Source of the DNA: Methanomicrobiales archaeon HGW-Methanomicrobiales-3
Lineage (GTDB): Archaea; Halobacteriota; Methanomicrobia; Methanomicrobiales; Methanospirillaceae
DNA length: 64,000 nucleotides
Direction of reading: 5' to 3'
Assembly (NCBI GenBank): GCA_002839605.1
Contig: PGYK01000010.1
Coordinates: 1-64,000 of the forward strand
Numbering within the stretch: the stretch's first letter is position 1; every line of letters starts with the position of its first letter. This document shows, piece after piece, positions 44,539 through 55,493 of this stretch. The translations under genes and the position numbers were made by a program. The notes under the pieces were generated by a model that searched no databases, was not told where the DNA came from, and saw only the letters and a program-made list of their open reading frames with translations.

Positions 44539-47500
44539 TCATTCGCCTGCCTCCCGGTCACTCTTCTGGCCCTTTTGCACGGTTATCGTCCACGCCGTCC
44601 CGCTGCCTGCATCCAGCGTGATCGTCCCGTTCACCTGGTCGACAAGGCTGGTCACGAGCCGCATGCCAAGGGACGCAGTATTTGCCCAGTCCAGGTTTGG
44701 GGGCATGCCGATACCATCATCCCGGACAACCAGGACGATGCGATCCCCCTCCGTTGTGCCCCGGATGCCGATCGTCCCTTCCTTCCCGTCCGGGAAGGCA
44801 TGCTTGAGGGCATTGGAGACCAGCTCGTTCATCAGCAGGCCTAAGGGGACTGCCGTGTTGATATCGACCATGATCTCCTCCATGGCAAAATCGAGTTTCA
44901 CCCGCCGGGTATCGGTTCCGAAATACGAGAAGAGCTGGGTGGCAAGGAAGCGGGTGTAGTCGGCAAAATCGATCCGGGAGAGGCTCGTGGAACGGTAGAG
45001 CTTTTCATGGACAAGGGACATTGCCCGGACCCGGTTCTGCGTCTCGGATATGATCTGCTTAATTGCGGGATCGTTGGTCTGGCGCATCTGGAGGTTGGTC
45101 AAGCTGATGATGATCTGGAGATTGTTCTTGACCCGGTGGTGGATCTCCCGCAGGAGCACGACCTTCTCGTCCAGGGATGCCCGTATCGCATCCTCGTCCT
45201 GCTTCTGCCGCGTGATGTCATGAGCGGCAACAATGATCTGGTCGCTGCTGCCATCCCGGCCCGGAATAACCGTTGCATGTACGGACAGCGGGGTGATGTG
45301 CCCGTCGGTCCGCTGTATCCGGACCTGGTTCTCGATTGTGCCTTTCTGGAGCAGTCCTGCAAATGCAGACTGGATGGTGCCGTCCTCGACAAGGTATCCG
45401 AAATAAGGTGTACCGATCAGCTGATCCTTTTTGATGCCGGTCAACACCTCTCCGGCAGTATTGACATCCATGATGGTGCCGTTACTGTCGAGTACCACCA
45501 TCAGGTCCGGGTTTGCCTCGATGACCGACCGGGTATAGTCGAGGGCTGCCTGTACATCCTTCTCGGCCCGCATGCGCTGGGCAACCTCTTCCTCAAGTGC
45601 CCGGGTCCGGTCCCGTACCATCTGTTCAAGGTTCTGGTTGATCCGGGCGAGATCGGCTTCCGCCTCCTTGAGCCGGGTGATGTCACGCATGGACTCGATG
45701 GCGCCGGTGATATCCCCCTTTGAATCGAAGAGCGGGGATGCAACCAGCGAGAGGGTTGTCAGACGCTCGCTATTTTGCCGGCGGATCGCAATCTGAGCAC
45801 TGACCGTGCGACCTTCCTGGCGGATATTTACATAATTCAGCCGCCCGGCATCCCGGTCCGGGTGAAGGACAAGGTCGATGAGGATCGGGCGGCGTTTTTC
45901 ATAAATCCAGAGGCTGTATTCATGATCGCCCTTCCCGATGACAGCAGCCGCAGGAACCCCGCTGAGCTGCTCGAGTGCCCGGTTCCACGCGATCACGATA
46001 CCGTCCTTGTCGATGACGAACGTGGGATCGGGAAGGAAACTGATGATGTCAGCAAAGAGCTGCCGGGACTCGCGAAGCGCTTCCTCAGCTGCCTTGCGTT
46101 CGGTGATGTCCCGGAAGTACCAGACCCTTCCGTAATACATCCCGTCACTGCCGATCATCGGGGCAGAATACCGGTCAAATACCCTTCCGTCTTTGAGTCC
46201 GACCTCCTCCCTGCTCTTCTCATCCCGGTTGGCATAGAGGTAGTTGACCCGGGATGTGAATTCTTCCGGGTCTGACAACTTGTCAATCACCGATTGCAGG
46301 GCACGTTCATCAGAACCTGATGCAATCACATCCGGTGGGATCCCCCATAACTCGATGAAACGTTTGTTGAACGAGATGATCTTTCCTGATCCGTCAACAA
46401 CAAGGATCCCGTCGATGGAAACATCCTGTTGCGTTGCGAGCAAAACGTTTGAGAATTTCAGATCTTCTTCTGCCTGTTTGCGCTCGGTGATATCCCGGAC
46501 AATGCCGAGAACCTCCCGGGTACTGAGCGCGACCAGGCGTGCTTCGTACTGGCGCACACCCTGCGGGAGGGAGAGTTCGTACTCGAAGAGCTGGAGTTTG
46601 TTCGTATCCAGTGCCATCCCGAGATGGTACAGGATCGTGCCGGTCGGTTCTTCCCCAAACCCGGAATCCCTGACATTGGTCCCGATGATCTGTTCTGAGG
46701 GTATGGCAAGAGGGGAATCGTCAGGCACCCGGAAGTCCCGGTAGACCCCGTCAGAGGATATGACAAACATCATGTCCGGAATCGCCTCAAGCAGCATCGC
46801 GCTCCGGTGCTCGCTCTCCTGTAACGCATCCTCTGCCCGTTTCCGTTCGGTGATGTCGAGCACGATCCCCTCATAATGGGTGATGGTGCCGGAAGGATCG
46901 CGGCGGATGTGGGTATAGTCCATGATCCAGAACAGGTCATGGTTCTTGCCGAAGATCCGGTACTCCTGTACAAAGTCATCGATATGGTTGCTGCTGTTGT
47001 ATTCAACCTCGCTTCCCACGCGATCAAGCTCGTCCGGGTGAACAAGGGAAGAGAACGGCACCCTGCCGGAAAGGAAATCTTGTGGAGTATACCCGAACTG
47101 GGTGATGTTGTCGCTCACCGTCTCCACCGGCCAGTGCTCCTCGGCTCTCCAGAGGAACGCAACCGCCGGGCTGGTGTTGATGATCCGGAGCTGCTCTTCC
47201 TGGATACGGAGCAGTTCTTCAATCCGATCCTGGCTGTTCCTGCGCTCGGTGATGTCTTCAAAGACCGCAACGAAATAGCCCTTCTCCGGGCAGAACGCAG
47301 AGACTTTCAGCCACGAATGCAGGGGTTTGAAATCGATCTCGAATGTCTCAGGAATGCCGGTTTCTGCCACCCGCCCGTACATGGAAAAGAGCTCGGGGGT
47401 CAGCCTGCGGATTTCCGGTATCGCTTCAAGTACCCGTTTTCCCTCGATATTCACAAGGCCGGTCAGCCGTTCGAACGAGCGGTTAACGGATAGGTAGATC

Positions 47501-49488
47501 CAGTCCACCGGCAGACCCTCATCATCGTAGATCATCCGGCAGTACGCAAACCCTTCGAGCATGTTCTCAAAGAGCGTGCGGTATTTTGCCTCGCTCTCTT
47601 TCAAGGCATTTTCAGCCTTTTGCCGCTCCGTGATGTCGAGGAAGGTGACCACGGCCCCGACAACCACGCCCTTGTCCCGCTGGGGATACGACCAGTACTC
47701 AGCAGGGAAGGATGAGCCGTCAGCCCGCCAGAACACTTCGTCATCCACATGTGTAGCCTCCCCGGTCCGGAATGCCCGGTAGATCCGGCATTCTTCTTTT
47801 GGGAACCGGGAACCATCGGCGTGTTTTCCATGGATCTGCCAGTGCATGTTCTTCCCGATCAGATCCTCCTCGTCCTGGTATCCCAGGCTGGTGAGGCACG
47901 CTCTGTTGCAGAACGTGCAGTTGCCGTCCATGTCGATGCCATAGATCGCTTCTGCGGCGGAGTTCAGCAGGAGAAGGATCTTCTCCTCGGATCGTTTCCG
48001 GTCGGTGATATCAAGGAAGGTGCCAATCAGCCCCCCGAGGGTTCCGTCAGTGTGGAAGAACGGAGCTTTGTAGAAGATCACATCGTGAAGCGAACCATCG
48101 GCATACTGAACCTGCGTCTCGTACCGCTGGGGAACCGGATTCCCGAAGAGCTTCTGGTCGGCGGCGGCATACGTGTCGGCAAGGTCTTTGGGGGAGAGGT
48201 CATAGACGCTCTTTCCGACAATCTCCTCCCGGGAAATTCCGAGATATTCCGAAAACGGGGGGTTACACCCGAGATAGTTCCCGCTTGTATCCTTAAAGAA
48301 GACCGGCACCGGAAGGGTATCGATCATGGCCCCGAGGAACCGGGAACTCTCGCCGGCGCGGAGCTCGGCCGCACGCTGGCCGGTCACGTCCCGGCCGATT
48401 GCGATATACCGGGTTGCATTCCCGTCCTGGCCCTGCATTGCCCGGGTGTTCCAGACGATCGTCCGATGAGTTGTGTCAGCGCACTGAATCTCCGTCTCAA
48501 AATCTTCCAGGGTTGTGTCACTGGAAAGGACCCGCCGGATCTCCCGGGTCACCCATCTGCGATAATCGCTGTCCGGGTACAGCTGTTTCCAGACCGCGTT
48601 CTTTCCCACGACATCGGCTTTTTTATACCCGCTGATCTGTTCGGCAGCATCGTTCCAGACAACAATGGTGCCGTCCGGTGCAAGAACCGAGATCCAGACA
48701 TTGGCGTTTGCAATCACGCTCTCCTGGAACTGCTGCAGGGTTTTTAGAGAGTCCTGTGCTGCCTTCTCATCGGTGATATCCTCACCATAACTCAAAACCC
48801 CGGTGATGATGCCATCCCCGGTCTTCAACAGGGTGTTGTACCACCGGATGGTGCGGATAGTGCCTTTCCCGGTAACAACCTCTCCTTCAACCATGCGATC
48901 CGGCCCGGGATCCCTGTCCATGACACGGACAAAGAGGGAACGAACCGATTCCCGCTCATCCTCTTTAATGAAGGTGTTCACCCAGTCTTTTCCGGCGATC
49001 CCGCCCGCCGGGCATTCGAGAATTTCACATCCTTTCTCATTGAGATAGGTTATGGCCCCGTTCCGGTCAAGGACAAGGATGATCGCCGGGGCAAGGGAGA
49101 TATACTGCTCCTTTATCTGCGTGGATTCCTGCCCTGCACGTTCTGCCCGTGTGAGTTGCTCGGAGAGATACGCGATGATGGCAGCGATCCCGACAAAGAC
49201 GATGAACCGGTACAGCGCCCCCATGATTTCATCAGGCCGGCCGGGTCCGAACAGCACGACAAGGCCAAGATAGGCAAGGGCGAGCCCCGTGGCAAGACTG
49301 AATCCTTTCCACCGGTAATGGTAGGCGAGGAGGACGATCGGGAAATAATAGAGGTGCATGAAGATGGTGGTGATCCCGTTTGTCAGGCACCAGAAGGTGA
49401 TGAAGAGGACTCCTGCTGCGAGGATGAGGATGATGAGCTGCCAGAGCCGTTCGGTCATGGCAAATCCGGGTTTTTGCGTCTGTGTCAT
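44539..49488 (-). CDS. Giant membrane histidine kinase with about ten PAS domains
   Basis: At 1649 residues this is far longer than typical kinases. The N-terminal 110 residues hold four or five helices (LWQLIILILAAGVLFITFWC). About ten PAS domains follow, among them QYISLAPAIILVLDRNGAIT, RFLGAMIDTLPVPVFFKDTS, KYRTLFENMLEGFAYCRMIY, ISFLPDPTFVIDKDGIVIAW and TRSVIEANPDLMVVLDSNGT. The core is HisKA_2 ([20 protein letters not shown]) plus HATPase (ELVSNALKHAF, DDGIGMPP). No large external loop is visible, so sensing is probably intracellular or within the membrane. Twelve bases separate it from the 1828-residue kinase gene upstream. The chain has no frameshift. Confidence 0.9.
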   Translation of the reverse strand: MTQTQKPGFAMTERLWQLIILILAAGVLFITFWCLTNGITTIFMHLYYFPIVLLAYHYRWKGFSLATGLALAYLGLVVLFGPGRPDEIMGALYRFIVFVGIAAIIAYLSEQLTRAERAGQESTQIKEQYISLAPAIILVLDRNGAITYLNEKGCEILECPAGGIAGKDWVNTFIKEDERESVRSLFVRVMDRDPGPDRMVEGEVVTGKGTIRTIRWYNTLLKTGDGIITGVLSYGEDITDEKAAQDSLKTLQQFQESVIANANVWISVLAPDGTIVVWNDAAEQISGYKKADVVGKNAVWKQLYPDSDYRRWVTREIRRVLSSDTTLEDFETEIQCADTTHRTIVWNTRAMQGQDGNATRYIAIGRDVTGQRAAELRAGESSRFLGAMIDTLPVPVFFKDTSGNYLGCNPPFSEYLGISREEIVGKSVYDLSPKDLADTYAAADQKLFGNPVPQRYETQVQYADGSLHDVIFYKAPFFHTDGTLGGLIGTFLDITDRKRSEEKILLLLNSAAEAIYGIDMDGNCTFCNRACLTSLGYQDEEDLIGKNMHWQIHGKHADGSRFPKEECRIYRAFRTGEATHVDDEVFWRADGSSFPAEYWSYPQRDKGVVVGAVVTFLDITERQKAENALKESEAKYRTLFENMLEGFAYCRMIYDDEGLPVDWIYLSVNRSFERLTGLVNIEGKRVLEAIPEIRRLTPELFSMYGRVAETGIPETFEIDFKPLHSWLKVSAFCPEKGYFVAVFEDITERRNSQDRIEELLRIQEEQLRIINTSPAVAFLWRAEEHWPVETVSDNITQFGYTPQDFLSGRVPFSSLVHPDELDRVGSEVEYNSSNHIDDFVQEYRIFGKNHDLFWIMDYTHIRRDPSGTITHYEGIVLDITERKRAEDALQESEHRSAMLLEAIPDMMFVISSDGVYRDFRVPDDSPLAIPSEQIIGTNVRDSGFGEEPTGTILYHLGMALDTNKLQLFEYELSLPQGVRQYEARLVALSTREVLGIVRDITERKQAEEDLKFSNVLLATQQDVSIDGILVVDGSGKIISFNKRFIELWGIPPDVIASGSDERALQSVIDKLSDPEEFTSRVNYLYANRDEKSREEVGLKDGRVFDRYSAPMIGSDGMYYGRVWYFRDITERKAAEEALRESRQLFADIISFLPDPTFVIDKDGIVIAWNRALEQLSGVPAAAVIGKGDHEYSLWIYEKRRPILIDLVLHPDRDAGRLNYVNIRQEGRTVSAQIAIRRQNSERLTTLSLVASPLFDSKGDITGAIESMRDITRLKEAEADLARINQNLEQMVRDRTRALEEEVAQRMRAEKDVQAALDYTRSVIEANPDLMVVLDSNGTIMDVNTAGEVLTGIKKDQLIGTPYFGYLVEDGTIQSAFAGLLQKGTIENQVRIQRTDGHITPLSVHATVIPGRDGSSDQIIVAAHDITRQKQDEDAIRASLDEKVVLLREIHHRVKNNLQIIISLTNLQMRQTNDPAIKQIISETQNRVRAMSLVHEKLYRSTSLSRIDFADYTRFLATQLFSYFGTDTRRVKLDFAMEEIMVDINTAVPLGLLMNELVSNALKHAFPDGKEGTIGIRGTTEGDRIVLVVRDDGIGMPPNLDWANTASLGMRLVTSLVDQVNGTITLDAGSGTAWTITVQKGQKSDREAGE

Positions 49489-49500
49489 CGGTACATCACC

Positions 49501-52500
49501 TCATACCTTTTCATGAACCACCATCGTGAACTGCGTGCCACCGCTCCGGTCAAGTTCAATGGTCCCGTCCATCTGGTCAACCAGAGTGTTGACCAGCCGC
49601 AGGCCAAGGGACTGCGTGTTCTGCCAGTCGAGATCGGCAGGGATCCCGATCCCGGTATCCCGGAAGAGGACCGTTAAGGTGTGTTCCTCTTTTGTTACCC
49701 GGATGGAGATCTCTCCTTTCCGGCCATCGGGGAAGGCATACTTGAGGGAGTTCGAGATGAGCTCGTTGATGATTAGCCCGAGCGGGATCGCAGAGTTGAT
49801 ATCGACATTCACCTCGCCGATGTCGAGTTGGAACTGGATACCCCGGCTTTTTGCATCATAGAACTGGAAGAGACCGGTTCCGAGGAACCGGAGATAATCG
49901 GCAAGGCTGATATGCGAGATGTCCTCGGCCTTGTAGAGTTTCTCGTGGACGAGCGCCATGGCCTTGACCCGGTTCTGGCTCTCGCGGATGGCAGCAAGGG
50001 TCGGTTCATCCCTGATATACCGGGACTGGAGGTTTAAGAGGCTTGCAATGATCTGGAGGTTGTTCTTGACCCGGTGATGGATCTCTTTTAAGAGCATAAC
50101 CTTCTCATCGTAGGATCCCTTGAGTTTTCTCTCGGCTTCAAGCCGCTGGGCATTCTCCTCTTCGAGCGACTGGTTTGCTTTTTCGAGCGCTTCGGTCCGG
50201 TCCTTCACCCGCTCTTCGAGAACGGTGTTGAGGGAGCGGATCTCGGACTCCATCAGCCTGCGGCTGGTGATGTCGATGTTGACCCCGGTCAGGCGGGACG
50301 GGGTGCCGTTCTCGTCAAATTCAGCAATCTTTCCCCGCCCCAAAATCCAGAGCCAGTTTCCGTCTTTTGTTAACAGCCGGTACTCGATCTCGCAGAGCGG
50401 GCGTTTCTCCGCGATCTGCTTTTTGAGATCCGGCAGGACCCGTTCCTTGTCGTCCGGGTGGATGTGTGCAATCCAGCCTTCAAAGGTTGCGGGAAATTCT
50501 CCGGGCCGGTACTCGAGCATGGTATAGAACCGGTCGGAGAATACCGCAGTACCGGTCTTAAGATCCCAGTCCCATGAGGCTACATCCGCCCCTTCCATCG
50601 CAAGCCGGAGCCGTTCCTCGCTCTCTAATAGCGCCTGCTCCGCCTCCTTGCGCTGCTGGATGGGCCGCGTGGTGACCACCACCCCGTTCACCCCGGGGAC
50701 ATCGAGGAGGTTGGTACCGATGGCGTCCACCCAGAGATACTCCCCGTCGGCCTTCCGGATCCGGAATTCTGTTGGTGTGCCCGGGTTCGTCTGCCCATAG
50801 ACTTCGTTAAGATCGTGGCGTACCCGTTCGAGATCGTCCGGGTGGACCAGTTCCAGCGGGTCCGTTCCCAGGAGGGAACCTTCCGGATACCCGAGTATCC
50901 GTTCGGCCGAGGGGGATTCATACAGGATCCGGCCGTCTGCATCAAGGATCCTTATGAGGTCGGAAGAGTTCTGGATGAGGGCCCGGAACCGGGTCTCGGT
51001 TGCCCTAACCGCGTCTTCGGCTTCCTTTGCCACGGTGATATCGATCACAATCCCGGTCACGGTCCCGGCCGAGCCATCGGGATGGCGGCGGGTGATGCCC
51101 CCCACGTCCCGGAACCACCGGTAATCACCGGTGGCGGCCCGGATACGGTAATCGATATGGTACCGCGTCTCCCGGCCCTCAAGGTGATCCCGCATTGCCT
51201 GCATCGCATGTTCGCGATCATCGGGGTGCAAGAGTGCGGTGAAATCCGTGTAGTGATGGAACTTGTCAGGGGAATACCCAAGCATGGTTGCCTTGCGGTC
51301 GTCGAACCGGACCGACCCGTCCGGCAAATCCATCTCCCACCAGGCAAGGCTGCCGATCTCCATGGCCGAGTCGAGGCGGATTTCATAGGCTTTGCGAATC
51401 TCCTCGGCCTCTTTGAGCATCGTGATATCGGTGAGGACATTGAGGCTTGCCGGCCCGCCCGAGTACTGGATCATCACGCCATTGACGAGCACGGTCCGGA
51501 AAGCCCCGCCCTTTGTTACGATCTTGATCTCGTAGGAGGGGAGGTCCTCACCTTCCATCCGTTGTGCAATCGCTTTTTGTATGGTATCGTGGAAGGCAGG
51601 ATCAATCAGCGGGAGGATCGGCTTTCCGACAAGGGCTTCCGGATCATATCCCATCCGGGATGCTCCGGACGGGTTGACATAGAGCAGGATGCCGTTCCGG
51701 TGAACGATGACATAGTCCGGCAGATGGTCCATCAGGCCGCGGTACCGCCCCTCGCTCTCTAAAAGGGCCTGTTCCGTTCTCTTGCGGTCCGTTATGTCCT
51801 GGTTTGCACCATGGGTCCTGACCGTCCTGCCGTTCTCGTCAAGGATGATGCCGAACCGCACGACAATCGTCCGGATCTCCCCGTCCCTCCGGACGATGCG
51901 GTGCTCCACCTGCGAGATGAAGGACGGGTCGGTAGATGCGACTGCCTTCCTGACCTCGTCGGCAACCAGGTTCTGGTCTTCAGGATAAACAAAACGCCGT
52001 GCATACTCTTCTGCCGACATCTGGTAGCCGCCTTCCTGTTCTGCGGTGGTACCATACAGGGAGTAAAACCGGTCATTGAAGGTGAAGATTCCGGCCAGTG
52101 CATCGAACTCCCAGTTCACCAGCCGTGCAAGGTCCATTGCTTCCTTGAGCTGGGCCTGGCTCACCCTGAGTTCCTCTTCTGCCCGTTTCAGTTCGGTGAT
52201 ATCGCGGACAACGGAAACGGACCCGATGATGGTCCCCGACGAATTCCGGACCGGGGCTGCACTCACCAGCCGGTAGCGCAGTTCCCCGTGCAGGGGGGTG
52301 ATTACCATCTCTTCCAGGTTCCGGACAACTTCGCCGTTCAGGGCACGAAGTGGCGGTGCATCCTCAACCGGTCGCGGGGTGCCATCGGGATTGAGGACGG
52401 TTACGCTCCCGGCAAGGGTCTCGACCGGGATCGTTTCTTCCGGATCAAGACCGAATACCTCGACAGCGCGGGGGTTCGCAAGCGTGAACCGGTGCTCCGT

Positions 52501-54987
52501 GTCGGCAAACCAGACCTCATCCGTGATGCTGCTGACAAGCGAGGAGAGTTTCTGCCGCTCCTCTTCTACTGCCACAAGCAGCCTTTCCCGGTCCTCTTCG
52601 GCCTGCTTCTTCTCCGTCACATCCTCATAGAGGGCGACAATCTCGCCGGACGGGAGCCGGTACACGTAATTATCGCGCCAGCCGGAGATCCGGTCATCCT
52701 TGTACATCGAGACCGGGTGCGATTCGGGAATGCCGGTCCGTGCCACCCGACAAAAGACATCGAACAACCCGAACGCAACAACGCCCGGGAAGGCATCGCG
52801 GACGCTCTTTCCCACGATCTCTTCCTTCTTCACCTTCTCTATCGTCTCAACGGCACGGTTGACATTCCGGATGATGAAATCCTCCCCGTCACCCATGGGT
52901 TCGTAGATTGCAACACCGGCGCCCATGGTGTTGAAGAGTTCCCGGAACCGCTCTTCACTCTCCACAAGTGCGTTCTCGGCCTGCTTGCGCTCCGTGATGT
53001 CCCTGCTGATCCCCTGGAAACCCGCAAATGATTCATCCGGATCAAATACCGCGTTCGAGCTGACCTCGAACCAGCAGGTACCTCCGCCTTTCCTTGTCAG
53101 CTCGATCTCAAAGACCGTTGCCAGGTCCCGGCTGCCTTGGGAGTAATCCTCCATCCGCTTCCGGAGCCGTTCCCGCACAGTACGGGCGGATGATTCTGTC
53201 AGGAGGTGAAGAAGGGAGGTCCCGACAAGCTCTGCGGGAGAATAACCGGTCCGGCTCTCCACCGACGGGCTGACGTACGTGAACGTGAGGTCAGGCAGGG
53301 TCTGCCACACAACATCCCGGACATTATCGACCAGGAACCGGTATTTTTTCTCGCTCTCAACAAGAGCATGCTCCACAGTCTTCCGGTCCGTGATATCCTG
53401 GATGATGCCAAAAGCCCTGACCGGGGACCCTGATGGATCCTTTGCCATCTCCATTTTCTGGTAGAGCCAGCGTTCATTCCCGTCGGGACGGATCATGCGG
53501 AACTCGGAATCTACCGTATTCCCATCTGCAAGAAAATCCTTCACCGTACGGTTCATCCGCTCACGATCATCCGGATGGATCAGGGCTGTTATCGCATCAT
53601 AGGTTAGGGTAAAATCACGGGGTACGCCAAAAATCCGGTATATCTCTTCGGACCAGACCAGCCGGTTGCCGGCGATATCCCAGTTCCAGTTCCCAAGATG
53701 GCCGATGCCCTGGGCCCGGGAGAGGTTCCTCTCGCTCTCCAAAAGAGCCTCATCGGCATTCTTCCTCCCGGTGATATCCTGGCACCCGCCAAACAACCGG
53801 TATATCGCTGGATTATCGGGGTCCCTGATACATTCCGCAAAACACCGGAGCCATGTTGTCGCCCCGTCCTTTGTCCGGATCCGGAGCTCGCATTGGGATG
53901 TGTTGCCAGGCAAAAGGCCGCCAATCTTCTCGTCAAATACCGGCTGGTCCTCATCTGCAACAATGCCCCTCCAGCATCCCATCTTCAGGATATCCTCTTC
54001 AGGATAGCCGGTGATCTTCTGGAAAGCCCCGGTGATCCAGTCGATCGAGAAGGTCTCATCCGCAGACCGGGTGCAGGAATATGCAAAATCGCTGGTGAGA
54101 CCAGAGATATGGCGGAACCGGTCCTCGCTCTTCTCAAGGGACAGTGCGGTGCGTTTCCGTTCCGTGATGTCCCGGATTACCTCGATCGCCCCGGTCCGGT
54201 TTCCCGCCGCATCAAAGAGGGGCGAGGCCGTACCCCAGAGATATGCACCCTTCCCGCCGAATATCGTGGGGATGAAGGTCTCGGATGTAATCCGGCCATC
54301 CTCGCGCCGGATATAATCGTATTTCTGCTCAATCTCCGCATCGTCCATCAGGACAAGATCGATGAGGATCGGCCGGCGCCTGCCGTAGAAGGGGAGGCTG
54401 TACTCGTGATCGCCTTTTCCCAGCATATCCGCGGCCGGAACACCCGTCATCCGCTCGATGGCCTGGTTCCAGGCGATCACCCTGCCATCATGATCGATCG
54501 CAAATGTTGCATCGGGGAGGAACGCCAGGATATCCGCAAGGCGCTTCTGGGCATCCTGCGCATCCGCTTCCGCCCGCTTCCGGTCCTGAATATTCTTCCA
54601 GTCGCGGAGCGCCCTGGTTACGATACGGGGAAGATCGCGGAACACGGTGGCTGATTTTACCACGTAATCGATGGCCCCGGACTTCATGATCTCGACTGCC
54701 AGGCGTTCGTCACCAAAACTTGTCATGACGATGAGCGGGATGGTGACTTTTCCATCGGAACGCGGCAGGATGTCGAGACCTTTTCCTTCGGGAAGGATCC
54801 AGTCGGCGATGATGAGATCGGGGGGATCCTGTTCGATCACCTGCCGCGCTTCGTTGAGCGTTCCGGCAACGGAGATCCTGAACCTGCCCGGGTCATCCCG
54901 GAATGCCCTGAGACAGAGCTCCTGGTGCGCAGTATCGTCATCGAGAATGAGGATATGGGGGGGGTTCTGCCCCGCGGGGGAGTCCAT
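49501..54987 (-). CDS. Giant receiver and eleven-PAS histidine kinase, 1828 residues
   Basis: The N-terminal receiver (residues about 10-130) has [13 protein letters not shown], phosphoacceptor [21 protein letters not shown] and [10 protein letters not shown] count eleven PAS domains between about 145 and 1590, including [60 protein letters not shown] and [20 protein letters not shown]. The core is HisKA_2 ([20 protein letters not shown]) and HATPase ([19 protein letters not shown]). There is no membrane segment. The receiver at the front suggests phosphorelay input from another kinase. It lies 33 bases downstream of a stand-alone receiver gene. Confidence 0.92.
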   Translation of the reverse strand: MDSPAGQNPPHILILDDDTAHQELCLRAFRDDPGRFRISVAGTLNEARQVIEQDPPDLIIADWILPEGKGLDILPRSDGKVTIPLIVMTSFGDERLAVEIMKSGAIDYVVKSATVFRDLPRIVTRALRDWKNIQDRKRAEADAQDAQKRLADILAFLPDATFAIDHDGRVIAWNQAIERMTGVPAADMLGKGDHEYSLPFYGRRRPILIDLVLMDDAEIEQKYDYIRREDGRITSETFIPTIFGGKGAYLWGTASPLFDAAGNRTGAIEVIRDITERKRTALSLEKSEDRFRHISGLTSDFAYSCTRSADETFSIDWITGAFQKITGYPEEDILKMGCWRGIVADEDQPVFDEKIGGLLPGNTSQCELRIRTKDGATTWLRCFAECIRDPDNPAIYRLFGGCQDITGRKNADEALLESERNLSRAQGIGHLGNWNWDIAGNRLVWSEEIYRIFGVPRDFTLTYDAITALIHPDDRERMNRTVKDFLADGNTVDSEFRMIRPDGNERWLYQKMEMAKDPSGSPVRAFGIIQDITDRKTVEHALVESEKKYRFLVDNVRDVVWQTLPDLTFTYVSPSVESRTGYSPAELVGTSLLHLLTESSARTVRERLRKRMEDYSQGSRDLATVFEIELTRKGGGTCWFEVSSNAVFDPDESFAGFQGISRDITERKQAENALVESEERFRELFNTMGAGVAIYEPMGDGEDFIIRNVNRAVETIEKVKKEEIVGKSVRDAFPGVVAFGLFDVFCRVARTGIPESHPVSMYKDDRISGWRDNYVYRLPSGEIVALYEDVTEKKQAEEDRERLLVAVEEERQKLSSLVSSITDEVWFADTEHRFTLANPRAVEVFGLDPEETIPVETLAGSVTVLNPDGTPRPVEDAPPLRALNGEVVRNLEEMVITPLHGELRYRLVSAAPVRNSSGTIIGSVSVVRDITELKRAEEELRVSQAQLKEAMDLARLVNWEFDALAGIFTFNDRFYSLYGTTAEQEGGYQMSAEEYARRFVYPEDQNLVADEVRKAVASTDPSFISQVEHRIVRRDGEIRTIVVRFGIILDENGRTVRTHGANQDITDRKRTEQALLESEGRYRGLMDHLPDYVIVHRNGILLYVNPSGASRMGYDPEALVGKPILPLIDPAFHDTIQKAIAQRMEGEDLPSYEIKIVTKGGAFRTVLVNGVMIQYSGGPASLNVLTDITMLKEAEEIRKAYEIRLDSAMEIGSLAWWEMDLPDGSVRFDDRKATMLGYSPDKFHHYTDFTALLHPDDREHAMQAMRDHLEGRETRYHIDYRIRAATGDYRWFRDVGGITRRHPDGSAGTVTGIVIDITVAKEAEDAVRATETRFRALIQNSSDLIRILDADGRILYESPSAERILGYPEGSLLGTDPLELVHPDDLERVRHDLNEVYGQTNPGTPTEFRIRKADGEYLWVDAIGTNLLDVPGVNGVVVTTRPIQQRKEAEQALLESEERLRLAMEGADVASWDWDLKTGTAVFSDRFYTMLEYRPGEFPATFEGWIAHIHPDDKERVLPDLKKQIAEKRPLCEIEYRLLTKDGNWLWILGRGKIAEFDENGTPSRLTGVNIDITSRRLMESEIRSLNTVLEERVKDRTEALEKANQSLEEENAQRLEAERKLKGSYDEKVMLLKEIHHRVKNNLQIIASLLNLQSRYIRDEPTLAAIRESQNRVKAMALVHEKLYKAEDISHISLADYLRFLGTGLFQFYDAKSRGIQFQLDIGEVNVDINSAIPLGLIINELISNSLKYAFPDGRKGEISIRVTKEEHTLTVLFRDTGIGIPADLDWQNTQSLGLRLVNTLVDQMDGTIELDRSGGTQFTMVVHEKV

Positions 54988-55020
54988 AAAAACCCGGTCC
55001 TGAAAACAACGGCCGCGGGC

Positions 55021-55476
55021 TCACTCCGGCAGCGGTTTTGCGTTCCAGCCCAGCCAGTAGAACCCGAGATCCTTCATCAGTTTCGTGAACGTCCTGAAGT
55101 CAAGGGGCTTGACGATATAGCTGTTGGCGTGGTAGTCATAGGATTTGGCAATATCGCTCTCGGCATCGGAGCTCGTCAGGATGACCACCGGGATCCGCAA
55201 AAGCTCAGGCGTGGTCTTGATCGTCCTGAGCACCTCGAGCCCGTCCACCCGGGGGAGACGGAGGTCGAGGAGAACAAAATTCGGCCGGGGATTCTTTTCA
55301 TGATCGGCATAGGCCCCCCGCTGGAAAAGATAGTCGAGGGCTTTTTCACCATCCACCACATGGTGAATCCTGTTTGCCACCTGCTGGTCCCGCATGCCCC
55401 GGATTACGAGCTCGGCATGGGCTTCGTTGTCTTCAACCAGCAGGATGTGCAGGGGTTCACCGGTAAGTTCAGCCAT
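55021..55476 (-). CDS. Rcp1-type stand-alone receiver, 151 residues
   Basis: This receiver belongs to the subtype usually partnered with phytochrome-like kinases (Rcp1). Features are ILLVEDNEAHAELVIRGM, the insert KALDYLFQRGAYADHEKN, phosphoacceptor FVLLDLRLPRVDGLEVL, VVILTSSDAESD and SYIVKPLDFRTF. There is no output domain. It lies 17 bases after the REC-HisKA kinase gene and 33 before the 1828-residue kinase gene, so it could shuttle phosphate between those two. Confidence 0.92.
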   Translation of the reverse strand: MAELTGEPLHILLVEDNEAHAELVIRGMRDQQVANRIHHVVDGEKALDYLFQRGAYADHEKNPRPNFVLLDLRLPRVDGLEVLRTIKTTPELLRIPVVILTSSDAESDIAKSYDYHANSYIVKPLDFRTFTKLMKDLGFYWLGWNAKPLPE

Positions 55477-55493
55477 AGAAGTCTCTCTTTTCT

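Noticed and set aside
44539-54987. Possibility that the giant kinases are fused by assembly error
   Set aside because: Each chain is continuous with evenly spaced PAS domains and has only one kinase core at the end, as expected for genuine multi-PAS kinases.
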